Counted from the stretch's first letter, positions 46,128-57,309 are shown. The stretch: DNA of 64,000 nucleotides from Henckelia pumila (GCF_033568475.1 NC_133123.1:134810242-134874241); one strand, 5' to 3'. Program-made: numbers and translations. The notes: generated by a model not told the origin, from the sequence alone.

Positions 46128-49100
46128 TGTTGGGTCAAAAGGTATTTTTAATGTCTGAAGAAGATCATGAGAAAGTAGAGCTAAGTCCTGGAGCTCAGAT
46201 GGTGAAGTTAGCCGCTGATCTCAGTTCTTCAATGAGGCAGAGCTTGATTGATTTCTTGAAGGAGAACAAAGATGTTTTTGCTTGGTCTGTTTCAGAGCTC
46301 ACAGGGATTAGTGCAGACGTTATGGTTCATCGGGTCAACATTTTCGCGGGAGCGAAGCAGGTAAAACAGAAAAAGAGACACTTTGGGCCTGAAAAGGATA
46401 AGGTTATTAAGAAAGAGGTGAATGAACTCCTTAAGGCAGGTCATATTAGGGAAGTCCAGTTCCCTACTTGGTTGTCAAATGTGGTCCTTGTCCCTAAGAG
46501 TTCAGGCAAATGAAGGATGTGTGTTGATTTTCGAGACTTAAATAAGGAATGCCCAAAAGATTGCTATCCACTGCCTCGAATCGATCAGTTGGTTGATTCT
46601 ACGACAGGTCATCAGTATTTGTGTTTCATGGATGCCTATCAAGGGTACCATCAAATTCCGTTGGCAGAGGAAGATCAGGATAAAGTAAGTTTCACTACCT
46701 CTCATGGAACTTTCTGTTACAGAGTGATGCCTTTTGGTTTGAAAAATGCAGGGGCTACTTATCAGAGGCTCATGGATAGGGTGTTTGCTTCCCAGATTGG
46801 CCGAAATGTGGAGGTTTATGTGGATGATATCCTGGTAAAATCCCAGGATGATGCAGGTTTGATGACCGACTTGGGGGAGACCTTTGCCATGCTCAGGTCC
46901 TACGGAATAAAGCTCAATCCTGAAAAATGTGTGTTTGGAGTAAGAGGAGGCAAGTTTTTGGGATACATGGTGACTGAGAGAGGGATTGAAGCTAACCCCG
47001 AGAAAGTGCAAGCTATCCGATCCATGTCTCATCCTCGAAATCTGCAGGAAGTTCAGAGGTTGGCAGGAAGGATAGCAGCTCTGTCTCGGTTCATATCCAG
47101 ATCAGCTCATAGAAGTTTACCTTTCTTTAAGGTTCTTCGAAAAGCTAAGAAGTTTGAGTGGGATGCTGAATGTGGGAAGGCGTTCGAGGACTTAAAAAAT
47201 TATTTAGCCAAACTTCCTGTATTGGCTAAGGCAGTTCCGGGTGAACCGTTATACATCTACCTCTCAGCTTTGGAGGGGGCGGTCAGTTCGGTACTCATTA
47301 GGCAGGAGGGAGCGGCTCAAAATCCTATCTACTTTTTCTCACATGCTCTCAAGGGTGCTGAACTCCGGTATTCATAGGTCGAGAAGTTGGCACTTGCACT
47401 TGTTATGACGGCCCGGAAGCTCAGACCTTATTTTCTATCGCATCCTATTGTGGTGTTAACCAATAGTCCCATGGGAAGGATATTAACTCACGCTGACATT
47501 TCGGGACGATTGGTGAAGTGGACTACTAAACTCAGTGAGTATGATATTCAGTATGAACCAAGAGCAGCGATTAAAGCTCAAGCATTGGCTGATTTTTTAG
47601 CCGAAACAAAACATATGGAAGGGCAGGGCCTATGGAAAGTGTATGTTGATGGTTCTTCTAACAGCGAAGGATGTGGAGTGGGGGTGCTTCTGATATCCCC
47701 TCAGGGAGATGAGATCCGATTGGCAGTCAGGTTGGATTTTCGAGCTTCCAATAATGAGGCAGAATATGAGGCCGTGTTAATTGGCCTTCGGGCAGCTAAG
47801 CAAGTTGGGGCAGCCCGGATACATCTCTATTCTGATTCGCAATTGGTAGCTCAGCAAGTGAATGGGTCTTACGAGGTGAAAAGTGAGAAGTTAAAAGAGT
47901 ACATGAAGGCAATAGAGGAAGCTCGGGGCCTCTTTGATGAGGTAATGTTTGAGCAGATCCCTAGAGAGAGCAACGAAAAGGCGGATGTTCTGGCCAAGAT
48001 GACTAGCTCACTTCATAACTGGAAAAACAGAGAGGTAGTCGTACAAGTAGAATTAACACCTTCTACGGAGCTCACACCATTAGCTCCGAAAGAGAGTGAC
48101 TGGAGAAAAGAGCTCTTGGAATACATGGAGAAGGGCGAGTTACCAAAGGATCCAAAGAAGGCATATCGGTTGAAACAGAGGAGTCTCCGCTTTGTGATGG
48201 TGGAGGGAGTTCTTTATAAGAAGTCATTTTCTGGACCTCTTCTCAAGTGTTTGGGTCCTAAGGAAGCTCATTATGTCCTGAAGAAGATACACGAGGGGTG
48301 TTGTGGCAATCACTTGGGATCTTATTCTCTAGCCCATAAGGTTCTTTTAGCAGGATATTTTTGGCCTACTATTTTGAAAGGTGCCATAGCTTTGGTGACT
48401 TCTTGTGACAGTTGTCAGCGACATAGCAGACTTCAGCATCAGCCAGCGGCGTTAATGAAAGGAATCATGGCAGCGTGTCCTTTCGATCAGTGGGGAATGG
48501 ATATTGTGGGTCCTTTTCCTCTAGACCCAGCTCAGAAAAAATTCTTGTTGGTCGCTATAGATTACTTCTCTAAATGGGTGGAGGCGGAGGCCTTGGCACG
48601 AATTACTGAAGGAGAAGTTCTGAAATTTCTGTGGAAGAATATTGTGTGTAGGTTTGGAGTACCGCGGAAGATTATCTCCGACAATGGGAGGCAGTTTCAG
48701 GGAGCCCGGGTGCAAGCTTGGTGCAAAGAGATGAAAATTCAACAACACTTCACATCTGTCCATTATCCTCAAAGCAATGGTCAGGTCGAGGTCACTAACA
48801 GATCTTTGGTGCAAAGCTTGAAGACCCGATTAGGAAAAGCCCAAGGAAATTGGGTGGAGGAACTCCCTAGTGTGTTATGGTCATATCGTACCACACCCAG
48901 AATTGGGACAGGAGAGACTCCATTTAGTCTGGTTTATGGAAATGAAGCGGTCTTGCCAGCAGAAATTGGAGAAGAGTCAGCTCGGATCATTTTCTACGAT
49001 GAGAAGAATGGAGAAAAGAGAATGGAAGACTTAGACTTTATGGAGGAGAAGAGAGAAGCTGCTACCATCAGAATGGAGGCATACAAGAACAGGGTAGCTC

Positions 49101-49321
49101 GATCCTATGATCGTCGAGTACGCAGGAAGGGCTTCCAGGTAGGAGATTTGGTGCTGAGAAAAGTTCAGGAGGGGGCTATAGGGAAGCTCGACCCTAAATG
49201 GGAAGGACCGTACAAGGTGGTGATGAGGCTCAGTTCGGATGCTTACTACTTGGAAGATTCAAAGGGGAAGATACTGAAGAGACCTTGGAGTGCTTACAAT
49301 TTACGCAAATATTATTCTTAA
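46128..49321 (+). pseudogene. Tat pol: protease end, RT, RNase H, second RNase H, integrase
   Basis: One frame resumes after Cassandra and ends at TAA 49319-49321, interrupted by TGA at 46511-46513 (before RMCVDFRDLN, where Trp is expected) and TAG at 47375-47377. RT shows FMDAYQGYHQIPL, MPFGLKNAGATYQR and the active site YVDDILVKS (near 46820). RNase H follows (YFFSHALKGAELRYS). A second RNase H has KVYVDGSSNSEGCG, NNEAEYEAV, LYSDSQLV and SNEKADVLA (47640-48000), with all four acidic residues. Integrase has an HHCC zinc region (HEGCCGNHLGS...CDSCQRH), MDIVGPFP, SDNGRQF and QSNGQVEVTNR, and a C-terminal domain ending near WSAYNLRKYYS. These are the usual Tat enzymes; this copy cannot make them as one protein. 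Confidence 0.92.
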
Positions 49322-49421
49322 ATGTTGCAAGAACAATTTTCCTTTCAGTTGTAATTCATGCAGGCTACATTTTACTTTTATCTATAAGCAGTTGCTCTTT
49401 TGAAAATATTGATGTAGACAT

Positions 49422-50300
49422 GCCTCAGCTCATCAGCTTAGTCACGCCTTTTAGGCCCTTGACTTTGGTTTAGCTCATCACCTTAGTCACGCCTTTTAGG
49501 CCCCTGACTTTGGTTCAGTTCATCGCCTTAGTCACGCCTCTTAGGCCCCTGACTTTGGTTCAACTCATCACCTTAGTCACACCTTTTAGGCCCCTGACTT
49601 TGGTTCAGTTTATCGCCTTAGTCACGCCTTTTAGGCCCCTGACTTTGGTTCAACTCATCACCTTAGTCACGCCTTTTAGGCCCCTGACTTTGGTTCAGTT
49701 CATCGCCTTAGTCACGCCTCTTAGGCCTCTAACTTTGGTTCAGCTCATCACCTTAGTCACGCCTTTTAGGCCCCTGACTTTGGTTCAGCTCATTACCTTA
49801 GTCACGCCTCTTAAGCCCCTGACTTTGGTTCAGCTCATCACCTCAGTCACGCCTTTTAGGCCCCTGACTCTGGTTAAGCTCATTCCCTCAGCCACGCCTT
49901 TTAGGCCCCTGACTCTAGTTAAGCTCATCACCTTAGTCACGCCTCTTAGGCCCCTGACTTTGGTTCAGCTCATTACCTTAGTCACGCCTCTTAGGCCCCT
50001 GGCTTTGGTTCAGCTCATCACCGCAGTCATGTCTTTTAGGCCCCTGACTCTAGTTAAGCTCATTCCCTTAGTCACGCCTCTTAGGCCCCTGACTTTGGTT
50101 CAGCTCATTACCTTATTCACGCCTCTTAGGCCCCTGACTTTGATTCAGCTCATCACCTTAGTCACGCCTCTTAGGCCCCTGACTTTGGTTCAGCTCATCA
50201 CCTTAGTCAAGCCTTTTAGGCCCCTGACTTTGGTTCAGCTCATCACCTTAGTCATGCCTCTTAGGCCCCTGACTTTGGTTCAGCTCTCTACCTTAGTCTA
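49422..50300 (+). repeat. 45-bp tandem repeat array in the Tat element
   Basis: About 19 to 20 head-to-tail copies of a 45-bp unit containing 'ttaggcccctgactttggtt' and 'agctcatcaccttagtcacg', starting 100 bp after the pol stop. Because 45 is a multiple of three, one frame stays open through the array (49510-50301) and would give 15-residue repeats such as LVQLITLVTPFRPLT; no start context or non-repeat domain supports a real protein. Copies vary at several positions. Confidence 0.95.
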
Positions 50301-50639
50301 GTCACCTCGACCCTGATTTTTGGGCTCAGTTCAGTTACGGCACTTTGATTTCAGCCCTTAGCTCATTTTAGATACTCAAGTACAAATGGTGTTAGCAAGT
50401 TAATTAAACACGCGCTTGGTAATTATGAGGGGTCACTTCATAGTGCTCTCATGTAGATGAGCTGGCGGTCAAGGAAATTTGGCTGGGGAGCTCGGGAGCT
50501 CGGGAGCCCATTTAGGCGATCTGAGAACATATTTCAGGTCAGGTCGGAAGTTTGGTTTCGGAAGCTCAGCTCGGCTCTGGCAGCTCAGCTCGGTTCCTTA
50601 AGCTTCAGCTCAATACAACGCCTCCGGGTGTTAGTTTAT

Positions 50640-51660
50640 TTTTAAACAAGTACTTTGCTCCCCTTAGGGAGCTCAGCTCTGTTCACAAGTACTTTGCTCC
50701 CCTTAGGGAGCTCAGCTCTGTTCAACGCCTCCAGGTGTTAGTTTATTTTTAAACAAGTACTTTGCTCCCCTTAGGGAGCTCAGCTCTGTTCAACGCCTCC
50801 AGGTGTTAGTTTATTTTTAAAAACAAGTACTTTGCTCCCCTTAGGGAGCTCAACTCAATACAATGCCTCCGGGTGTTGGTTTATTTTTAAACAAGTACTT
50901 TGCTTCCCTTAGGGAGCTCAGCTCTGTACAGCGCCTCCGAGTGTTAGTTTATTTTTAGGTGATAATCTCACCTCCCTTTAAGGAGCTCAGCTCAGCTCGA
51001 CACTTTTGGATGTTAGTTTATTTTTAAATGTTAATCTTATTTCCCTTCAGGGAGCTCAGCTCAGCTCACCTTCGGGTCAGCCTATTTTGAAGAGTTGATC
51101 TTACCTCCTCTTAGGAAGCCCAGCTCAGTTCATCTCACCTTCGGGTGTTGGTATTATTTTCAGAGTTTATTATGCTTCCATTAGGGAGCTCAGTTCATCT
51201 CACCTTCGGATATTGGTATTATTTTCAGAGTTTATTGTGCTTCCATTAGGAGCTCAGTTCATCTCACCTTCGGGTGTTGGTATTATTTTCAGAGTTTATT
51301 ATGCTTCCCTTAGGGAGCTCAGTTCATCTCACCTTCGGGTGTTGGTATTATTTTCAGAGTTTATTATGCTTCCCTTAGGGAGCTCAGTTCATCTCACCTT
51401 CGGGTGTTGTTATTATTTTCAGAGTTTATCATGCTTTCCTTAGGGAGACCAGCTCAGCTCAGCTCACCTTCGGGAGTTGGTTAATTTTTAAGTATTTATC
51501 TTGCCTCCATCCAGAAGCCCAACTCCGTTCACCTTCGGGTGTTGGAATTATTTTTAATGTCTATTATGCCTACCTCGGGGTGCTTAGTTCTCCTTCTAAT
51601 GAATTGTTTCAAGTATTTATGGTGCCTCCCTTCAGGGAGCTCAGTTCATTTTTTAGGTTA
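50640..51660 (+). repeat. Second tandem array (about 69 bp or longer units) in the Tat element
   Basis: Units containing 'caagtactttgctcccctta', then 'gggagctcagctc' and 'gggtgttagtttattttta' repeat about every 69 bp from 50646, and become longer and more diverged toward 51660 ('ctcaccttcgggtgttggta'). They share 'gggagctcagctc' with the LTR repeat units. Non-coding as far as I can see. Confidence 0.85.
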
Positions 51661-51739
51661 GCTCGGATGTGATTACGAAGGGAAAATAAGAGCATTCATT
51701 AAAAAAAAATGTGTGTTTACATCAGCAAATATACAAAAC

Positions 51740-53755
51740 TTAATTGTTTTCATTTTCACCCTCCCCCTCCTTATCCTCCTCACCTATGGCGGAACCCAGG
51801 GCACACTTCTCCATGTTCAAAAAGTCAAGGGGAGTCCCTTCAGGAGGGTAGCTGGCCTCTTGGAACTTCTTGGTGCATCCTTCGAAACCTATAGCCAGGT
51901 AGCCATAAGCTTTTTCAGCGATTGTGTCCATGAACTCCTCTGATTCCATGAAGGCCGCCTTGAAGCCCTCTACTCCTTTTGCTAGCTCGGCACGAGCTCC
52001 CTCTAGTTCTTGGGTAGCTTGGTCGAGCTGATCTTGAGATCCTTTGAGCTCCCCCTGCAGGGCTTCTTTTTGAACTTCAGAGATCCGAAGGTCATTTTGG
52101 TGCTTCACCCTCTCAGCTTGGAAGCCCATCCGCATCTCCTCCATCTGAGCTCGGAGGTTGGCCGCCTCTTTGTCATGAGAAAGGTTAAGGTCCTCTAGCT
52201 TTTGGTTCAGCTCAGCAATGTGAGTTTCATAACCCCGGGTGTCCCTAATAAGTTGCTTCCTAGCAATGGAAGCTCGGAGAGACACCTCGGCATTCAGGGC
52301 GGCAGCCTAAAAAAAAAAAAAAAAGTTTAAGAGTTGAGTGTAAAAATGCTGAGCATAAGGTATGTAGAATCCATATCACCTCAGTGGAAGTAGTGTTCGA
52401 GCGCTGCATGAGCTCAGCCCAGCCAATGCTCTTAACATAATCGGCATCGGCTTGAGAAAGCATGTCCCGAAGGGCTGAGCCAGCTGTTGGAGTTGGGCCC
52501 ACTCCCACGATTCGGAGCTCATCGTGATACATTTCAAAGAAGTTGGATCGACACCGCACCACGGGGGTTTGGGGTTTCTCTGACCTGAACTGCCTCAGGG
52601 GAATCACCTCGGGAATGCTGGACTTCCCAGACTCCAGCTCCACCACCTCGGGGTAGGGGCTCGATGTAGCACGCCTTTTTGAGCCCTTAGAAGGGGCGGA
52701 GGAAGGCTCAGAGGTGGCAGCAGCTCGGGGCGAAGGGGCCTTTGATTTGGCTGAGCTCCCTTCAGCCTTGCCCCCCGAGGGGGCGACTGTCTTCTTTTTT
52801 TCAAAAATTCTCTTCAGGGCAGCGTCCATAACTCTTTTTTCTGGGCAAAGAAGAGGGGAGGTCAGTTAAATGATAATAATGCCAATAAATGGGAGCAGGG
52901 CCGGGGAAGGGCTATACCTAAATTGCCGCGGACAGAAACATCCGCCGAGCTGAGCCCGTGGTGGCAGAGCAGATCTTCTGCCATAAGGACAGAAATATCG
53001 AAGCACCTTCCCCCTATGACCCTTTGGGCTCCTGTAAACAATTCCCCCTGTCGGAAGCCCGGAGCGGGAACAGGCAAGAGGGGGAGAGTGTCCCTTCATC
53101 GGGAGCATATATCCCAATCATCAGTGGGGTGAACAAAAAAGAAAGAGATCTTCCAATTTTTGTTGGAACTAGGAGAGCCCTTGAAAAATTTACAATTAGG
53201 TCGGCATGAAAAATAAAAAGGGCCCTCCTCAGAACGTTTGGGGAGTAAAATATTACAAATGGTGAAACAACTCACTTCAAAGCCTAAGGTCCTAAAAAGA
53301 ACTATGAAGCTAGAGAGAGTTCGGAAAGAGTTAGGGGTGAACTGCCCTAAGTGGAGCTCATAATAGCGGCTAAGCTGTTGAAAGATCAAGGGGAGGGGGA
53401 ACCTCAGACTGGCTTCCAGCTGATCTATATAAAAGGTATAATAGCCCATCGGAGGATGGTCAGCTCGGTCATCCAGATCAGGGATGATGAATTCATAGTC
53501 CTCGGGCGCGTGGGATAGAGCTCTTATCTTCTCCTCATCCGAAGCGTCTAGCTCGGAAGGGTACAGCTCATACCACGGTACCGCGGGGGCCTCGGGATCA
53601 TTGCCCAGGTCATCATCCCTAGCCGAAACTGATGCAGGAGCAGGGTTCTTGCCCTTATGCTCTCCTGCTGGGGTGATTGCAAGGGAATCATAACGATCCA
53701 CCTCAGCAAACACCTCATCCGAACTCTCAGCATGAGGGAGGGATGAGGAAGCCAT
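51740..53755 (-). pseudogene. Spliced antisense gene in the Tat element ('Transposase_28', gypsy-type), one stop
   Basis: Three exons on the minus strand: 53755-52918, 52840-52380 and 52306-51740 (stop included). The introns, 77 and 73 bp, are GT-AG and the codon phase is kept across both joins, giving 621 codons. Exon 1 has an acidic start, then MGYYTFYIDQLEASLRFPLP, YYELHLGQFTPNSFR and FFFVHPTDDW, the pattern of the PF04195 'putative gypsy type transposon' family. Exon 2 is Ser/Pro/Lys-rich with a basic KGSKRR patch. Exon 3 is a long coiled coil (LEDLNLSHDKEAANLRAQME...) with a very acidic tail. A TGA at 53096-53098, in a position where Trp would fit, breaks exon 1. Antisense ORFs of this type are known in Tat/Retand elements; their function is unknown. 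Confidence 0.85.
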
Positions 53756-53864
53756 TAAAACAAGATAAATACCAACTTACGAGGGAAGCTTGGGAGAGAA
53801 AACTAGAAAGAGAAAATGTGCAAGGGGAGCAAAAGTGAAAGTGAAAATAATTTTTACAGCGAGG

Positions 53865-53874
53865 CCTATTTATA
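53865..53874 (-). promoter_or_regulatory. TATA box of the antisense gene
   Basis: TATAAATAGG on the minus strand lies 110 bp upstream of the antisense ATG at 53755, so transcription would start about 80 bp before the ATG. This is separate from the LTR promoter, which points the other way. Confidence 0.6.
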
Positions 53875-54070
53875 GAAAGCCCAGATCAATCTAGGTCGTT
53901 GGTTTTAGGACAGATGGACGGCTCAGATTCTCTAAAATTCCAAAAGTTACCGTTACATAGTACTTGTCAGAATGACAGCTGGGCTCGGCGGGGCACTTCA
54001 GCTTGGCATTCGTTTGGGGTCATCTCAGAATAATAATAACAAACTTCGAGTCTTTGACCTCAGTTCGACT

Positions 54071-54086
54071 TTTGAGGGGGGACTTG
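54071..54086 (+). other. Tat polypurine tract
   Basis: The purine run 'gaggggggac' ends just before the 3' LTR start at 54087, in the position needed to prime plus-strand DNA synthesis. Confidence 0.8.
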
Positions 54087-54841
54087 TGATATCCGGAGGA
54101 GGAAGTCACCTCAGTCTCTCAATGACCCTAACATAAAATCTCTTCCTTAATCAACCAGGGCCAGCTCAAGAGCTCGGCCAAGCTCCCCCACATAATTACC
54201 AGCTCGGGTCGGGAGCTCGGGAGCTCGGGAGCTCAGCCAAGTTCCCCCACCATAATTACCAGCTCGGGTCGGGAGCTCGAGGAGTTCAGCTCGGCCCCGG
54301 TGTCAATAGGGAGTTAGCTTAATAGAGGGGTTGGACAACCTTGGTAAGCTGACTAAGATGTTAGGATCAGTGGTCTAAGGTGAGTGCAGAGGTTCAGCAA
54401 TAACTCACTCACCCCTTTCTATATGACCCTAAGGAGAGCATCAATATAGTCTTAGTGACGACAGTTCAGCTCAGATTAAGCGTATCATTATTTCATTCGT
54501 TAGACAAGATTCGGGAGAAATCTCAGCCTAAATATTCGGGATCGTGATCCCGAGATTCTCGGGTTCTTGATAAGGAAGGTAAGCGCTAAATCCGGAGCCC
54601 TCTCCTATAAATATCAGGTTCATTTTCATCATTCGGATCCTAATTTTTCACTCGTGCACACATCACTCTCTATATTTTTGCTATCCTAGCATCTGACTTG
54701 AGCGTCGGAGGGGATACGCCGAAACACCTTCCGGCCCCCCTTAACACTCTTGTTAGTGGTTTCAGGTCAGCAGCAGTTCATCTTTTATTTGGAGGAGCTT
54801 CTTCAGCTCGTCCAAGGAGATCACTTTATTGAGGTATATCA
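54087..54841 (+). repeat. 3' LTR of the Tat element
   Basis: 755 bp, TGATATCCGG to TATATCA, with TATAAATA at 54606-54613. It has fewer copies of the internal GC-rich unit than the 5' LTR. Confidence 0.95.
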
Positions 54842-54954
54842 CACCCAATTATCTAACTCTAAATAGTGAGATTATGAAGAACAGAGGACAGGTCCAACCA
54901 GTTTCCGGGATGGATTTTAGTTTTAAATATTAAAACATAAAAATTGAATTCATG

Positions 54955-55080
54955 GATGGAGGCTTCTTTACTACGTAAACATGATACTTTGGACCCAATG
55001 ACAAGCCCTTGTTCCATGAAGACCGGTTGAAATACTGAGGAATAGTAATATATGGTCAATGGTAGTATGACTAACCAAAT
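54955..55080 (-). pseudogene. Relic of a third S1/SPH gene (signal-peptide end)
   Basis: On the minus strand this stretch matches the start of the two SPH genes, from the translation start region to the segment encoding HVYVV. Shared strings are 'actacgtaaacatgatactt', 'cttgttccatgaa' and 'gttgaaata.tgaggaatagtaatat'. The start and frame are damaged and the rest of the gene is missing on the side facing the Tat element; about 110 bp of unrelated sequence separate the two, so the loss need not be due to that insertion. Confidence 0.75.
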
Positions 55081-55332
55081 TTCTAAAATATGTACAAACG
55101 AAAGATAAAAAGTTAACAATAAATAATATAAAAATTTTGACATCGGTTCACACATTTGTAATAAATACAGACACACACATATATGTATAGTGGTTTTTGT
55201 TTTTGTTTCTTTGTTGTCCGGTTGTTTTAGTGATCGCTCACGAAAATCCTACACGCTGGTGTGCAAGTAGGGTGCGGGGATCCATGTGCACCCGTGTCTA
55301 AAACAACTCCGATTGCCTTGAAATTTTCACGG

Positions 55333-56144
55333 TAGGATTATGGGCAAAAATTCCCAAAATCCCGATTATTTTCGAATATCATCTCATTCCCGTCCCAAAA
55401 AAAATCACATATTGACATTTTCTCGACCCGAATTTTTGTGATTTTTCTCGTCCCGATTAATATCGGGAGAAGGATAGAAAATAAATCTTTATCCCTACGA
55501 GATTCTCGACCCGTCCTGAATTAATATTATAATATATTTTATTAATATATTGAGCTAAAACCCATTTAATAATTAAACAATGAACTTGATTCGCATGATT
55601 GTTGAAAATATCGAATAGTAAAATCTTGAAATGACATTTATTTTTGTGTATTTTTTAAAAATTTAAATTAATAATTTAATTAAATCATATTTATAATTAT
55701 CTAATTAGAACAAATATGAATAAGAGATGCAATTTGACAATTTATTTAACAAAATTTATCGAATAATTTGTATCCGAACATTTTATTAATAATTATCTGA
55801 TGTACAATATGATGTTCTTCTTTTGACAAAACATTGAATCATTATCCGAAATATTTTAATATTATATGTTTTAAGTTTAATATTTATTTTTTTATTTAGA
55901 AATATAAATCAAATATCATTTTTTAAAAGAAAATAATCACATTTTTTTTTGTTTTTTGAGTGAAATCTTGAAAATGAAAAAAAAAATTAGGATTTTCTCT
56001 CCCTACCCGACAGGATCCCGAATATTTGGGTCCCGAAATGTGTCGGGTACAGGATCGGGAGAAAAAAAAAAGTTTTCGATTTTTTCGGAACGGGAATAAG
56101 GTAGAAGGGTTACGGGACGGGTCTCGACCCAGTTCCACCCCTAA
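55333..56144. mobile_element. Possible hAT-like non-autonomous element
   Basis: The left side has 'taggattatgggcaaaaatt' followed by 'cccgattattttcg' and the right side 'acgggacgggtctcgaccca' then 'gttccacccctaa'. Such CCCG-rich sub-terminal sequence with a CCCCTA end is typical of plant hAT derivatives. The inner part is AT-rich without an open frame. No target duplication was found, so the limits are uncertain. Confidence 0.35.
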
Positions 56145-56428
56145 GTATGATTGTCTCGAAAATGCGATTCTAACGATGTATCATATTATATAAATTTCAA
56201 TTTCGATGGTCGAAATCGTAAAAATGATCATAAATTAGGTGAAATCTGCAACTTCCGAGATATTAATTACGAACAGACAAAGGTAGGAAAGTCGGATATA
56301 TAAACCTTGTTTACCACATAAACATGCAATCAATAATAATTAATTGTAAGTGGATGGTTGAATAAATTCATCAAGATTACGAGCCCATGCATGCACCAAC
56401 ATATATATATATATATATACAAATTAAA

Positions 56429-56860
56429 TTATGGCCAATCATACTTTTTGGCGAGATACTTATCAGGAGGATAGGCTCCCGTAAAGTAGATACCATCATT
56501 CCTTGCCTCGTAGTAGCATACATAATCGTAGCATAAACTAGGCCACCCCGAACTGTAAGCGTCGAAAGCCAAACTCTTTTGATTCCACCAAAGATGACAG
56601 AAGAATAGTGTAGAGAAAGTATTATCGCAGAAGCTGAAATCGTACATTTCATTTATACCAAGTGTACGGTTTCCTAAATCGTCGTTTTTCGATTGGCAAC
56701 GAACGGCGAGAGCCGGGGAATTCGGAGGAAGCTTGTTTACTACATAAACATGATACTTATGGCCCCAAAAACAAGCACTTGTTCCATGAATTACACCCGT
56801 CGACGTTGAAATAATGAGGAATAGTAATATATATAAGTTCATGGTAGTAGTGTGATTCAT
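56429..56860 (-). CDS. S1/SPH family secreted protein, paralogue 2
   Basis: A single-exon gene for a 143-residue S1/SPH protein. The start at 56860 (MNHTTTMNLYILLFLIIS) is chosen because it aligns with the paralogue at 449-898 and begins a clean signal peptide; the open frame extends 31 codons further upstream without family similarity. Conserved segments are KYHVYVVNKLP, AVRCQSKNDDLGNRT, YDFSFCDN, TLFFCHLWWNQKS, CYDYVCYYEARNDGIYF and the shared end LAKKYDWP. The two proteins are close throughout, including the same C-terminus, so the duplication is local and fairly recent. It is intact and presumably secreted; no specific role can be given. A TA microsatellite (56400-56420) follows the stop. 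Confidence 0.9.
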   Translation of the reverse strand: MNHTTTMNLYILLFLIISTSTGVIHGTSACFWGHKYHVYVVNKLPPNSPALAVRCQSKNDDLGNRTLGINEMYDFSFCDNTFSTLFFCHLWWNQKSLAFDAYSSGWPSLCYDYVCYYEARNDGIYFTGAYPPDKYLAKKYDWP

Positions 56861-57309
56861 GACTTGCACTTGTAGAGAGAAAAAATGGGTTTCAAATTTA
56901 TATTTAGTAGTACTAGCTAGAGCACTTAAATGATTATTTATTATGAGTATCAAGATTTTCTTAATTTAGTAGAAGATCGATAAGGATTTTATACGATTAT
57001 TAATCATTGATCAATTTGATTAAGAATGACAAAAATCATTTAATCTAAATTAAAAGTCCGTTATAATAATATGGTAAAATGGATACATTCACACAATATA
57101 ATCTGTGTTGGTTTCCAAGGCACTAATATAATTCCTATTTAACGACATTTTTATTTATCAGCAAAAGATTACGTGTGACGTATGTGGAAACAAGCTTTTA
57201 TTTTCGATAAAATACAATTAATATTCAATTAATTAAGATAAGATTTTTGTAGAAAAAACATATGTCCACTTAAATTAAATAATTTTGAAAAAAAATTAAA
57301 AAAAAGTTA

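Larger units (their letters stand above)
42455..54841 (+). mobile_element. Complete Ty3/Gypsy Tat-clade (Retand-type) retrotransposon
   Basis: A 12387-bp element bounded by LTRs that begin TGATATCCGG and end TATATCA, flanked by the perfect target duplication CACCC (42450-42454 and 54842-54846). The order gag, protease, RT, RNase H, second RNase H, integrase places it in the Tat clade, whose members acquired the extra RNase H. Two tandem-repeat arrays after pol and a gene on the opposite strand before the 3' LTR match what is known of Retand elements. LTR differences outside the length change are about 2 to 3 percent by eye. Three in-frame stops and a Cassandra insertion inactivate the sense polyprotein. 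Confidence 0.96.

Noticed and set aside
45487..46158. Two nearly identical open frames starting within 45487-45738 and 45961-46158
   Set aside because: They are translations of the two Cassandra LTRs on the strand opposite to the element; the repeat explains their likeness.
49510..50301. 263-codon open frame of 15-residue repeats
   Set aside because: It follows from a 45-bp tandem repeat without a stop in one frame; no start context, domain or unique sequence supports a protein.
49422..51660. Regularly spaced direct repeats resembling a CRISPR array
   Set aside because: The units are contiguous tandem repeats without unique spacers, in a plant retrotransposon.
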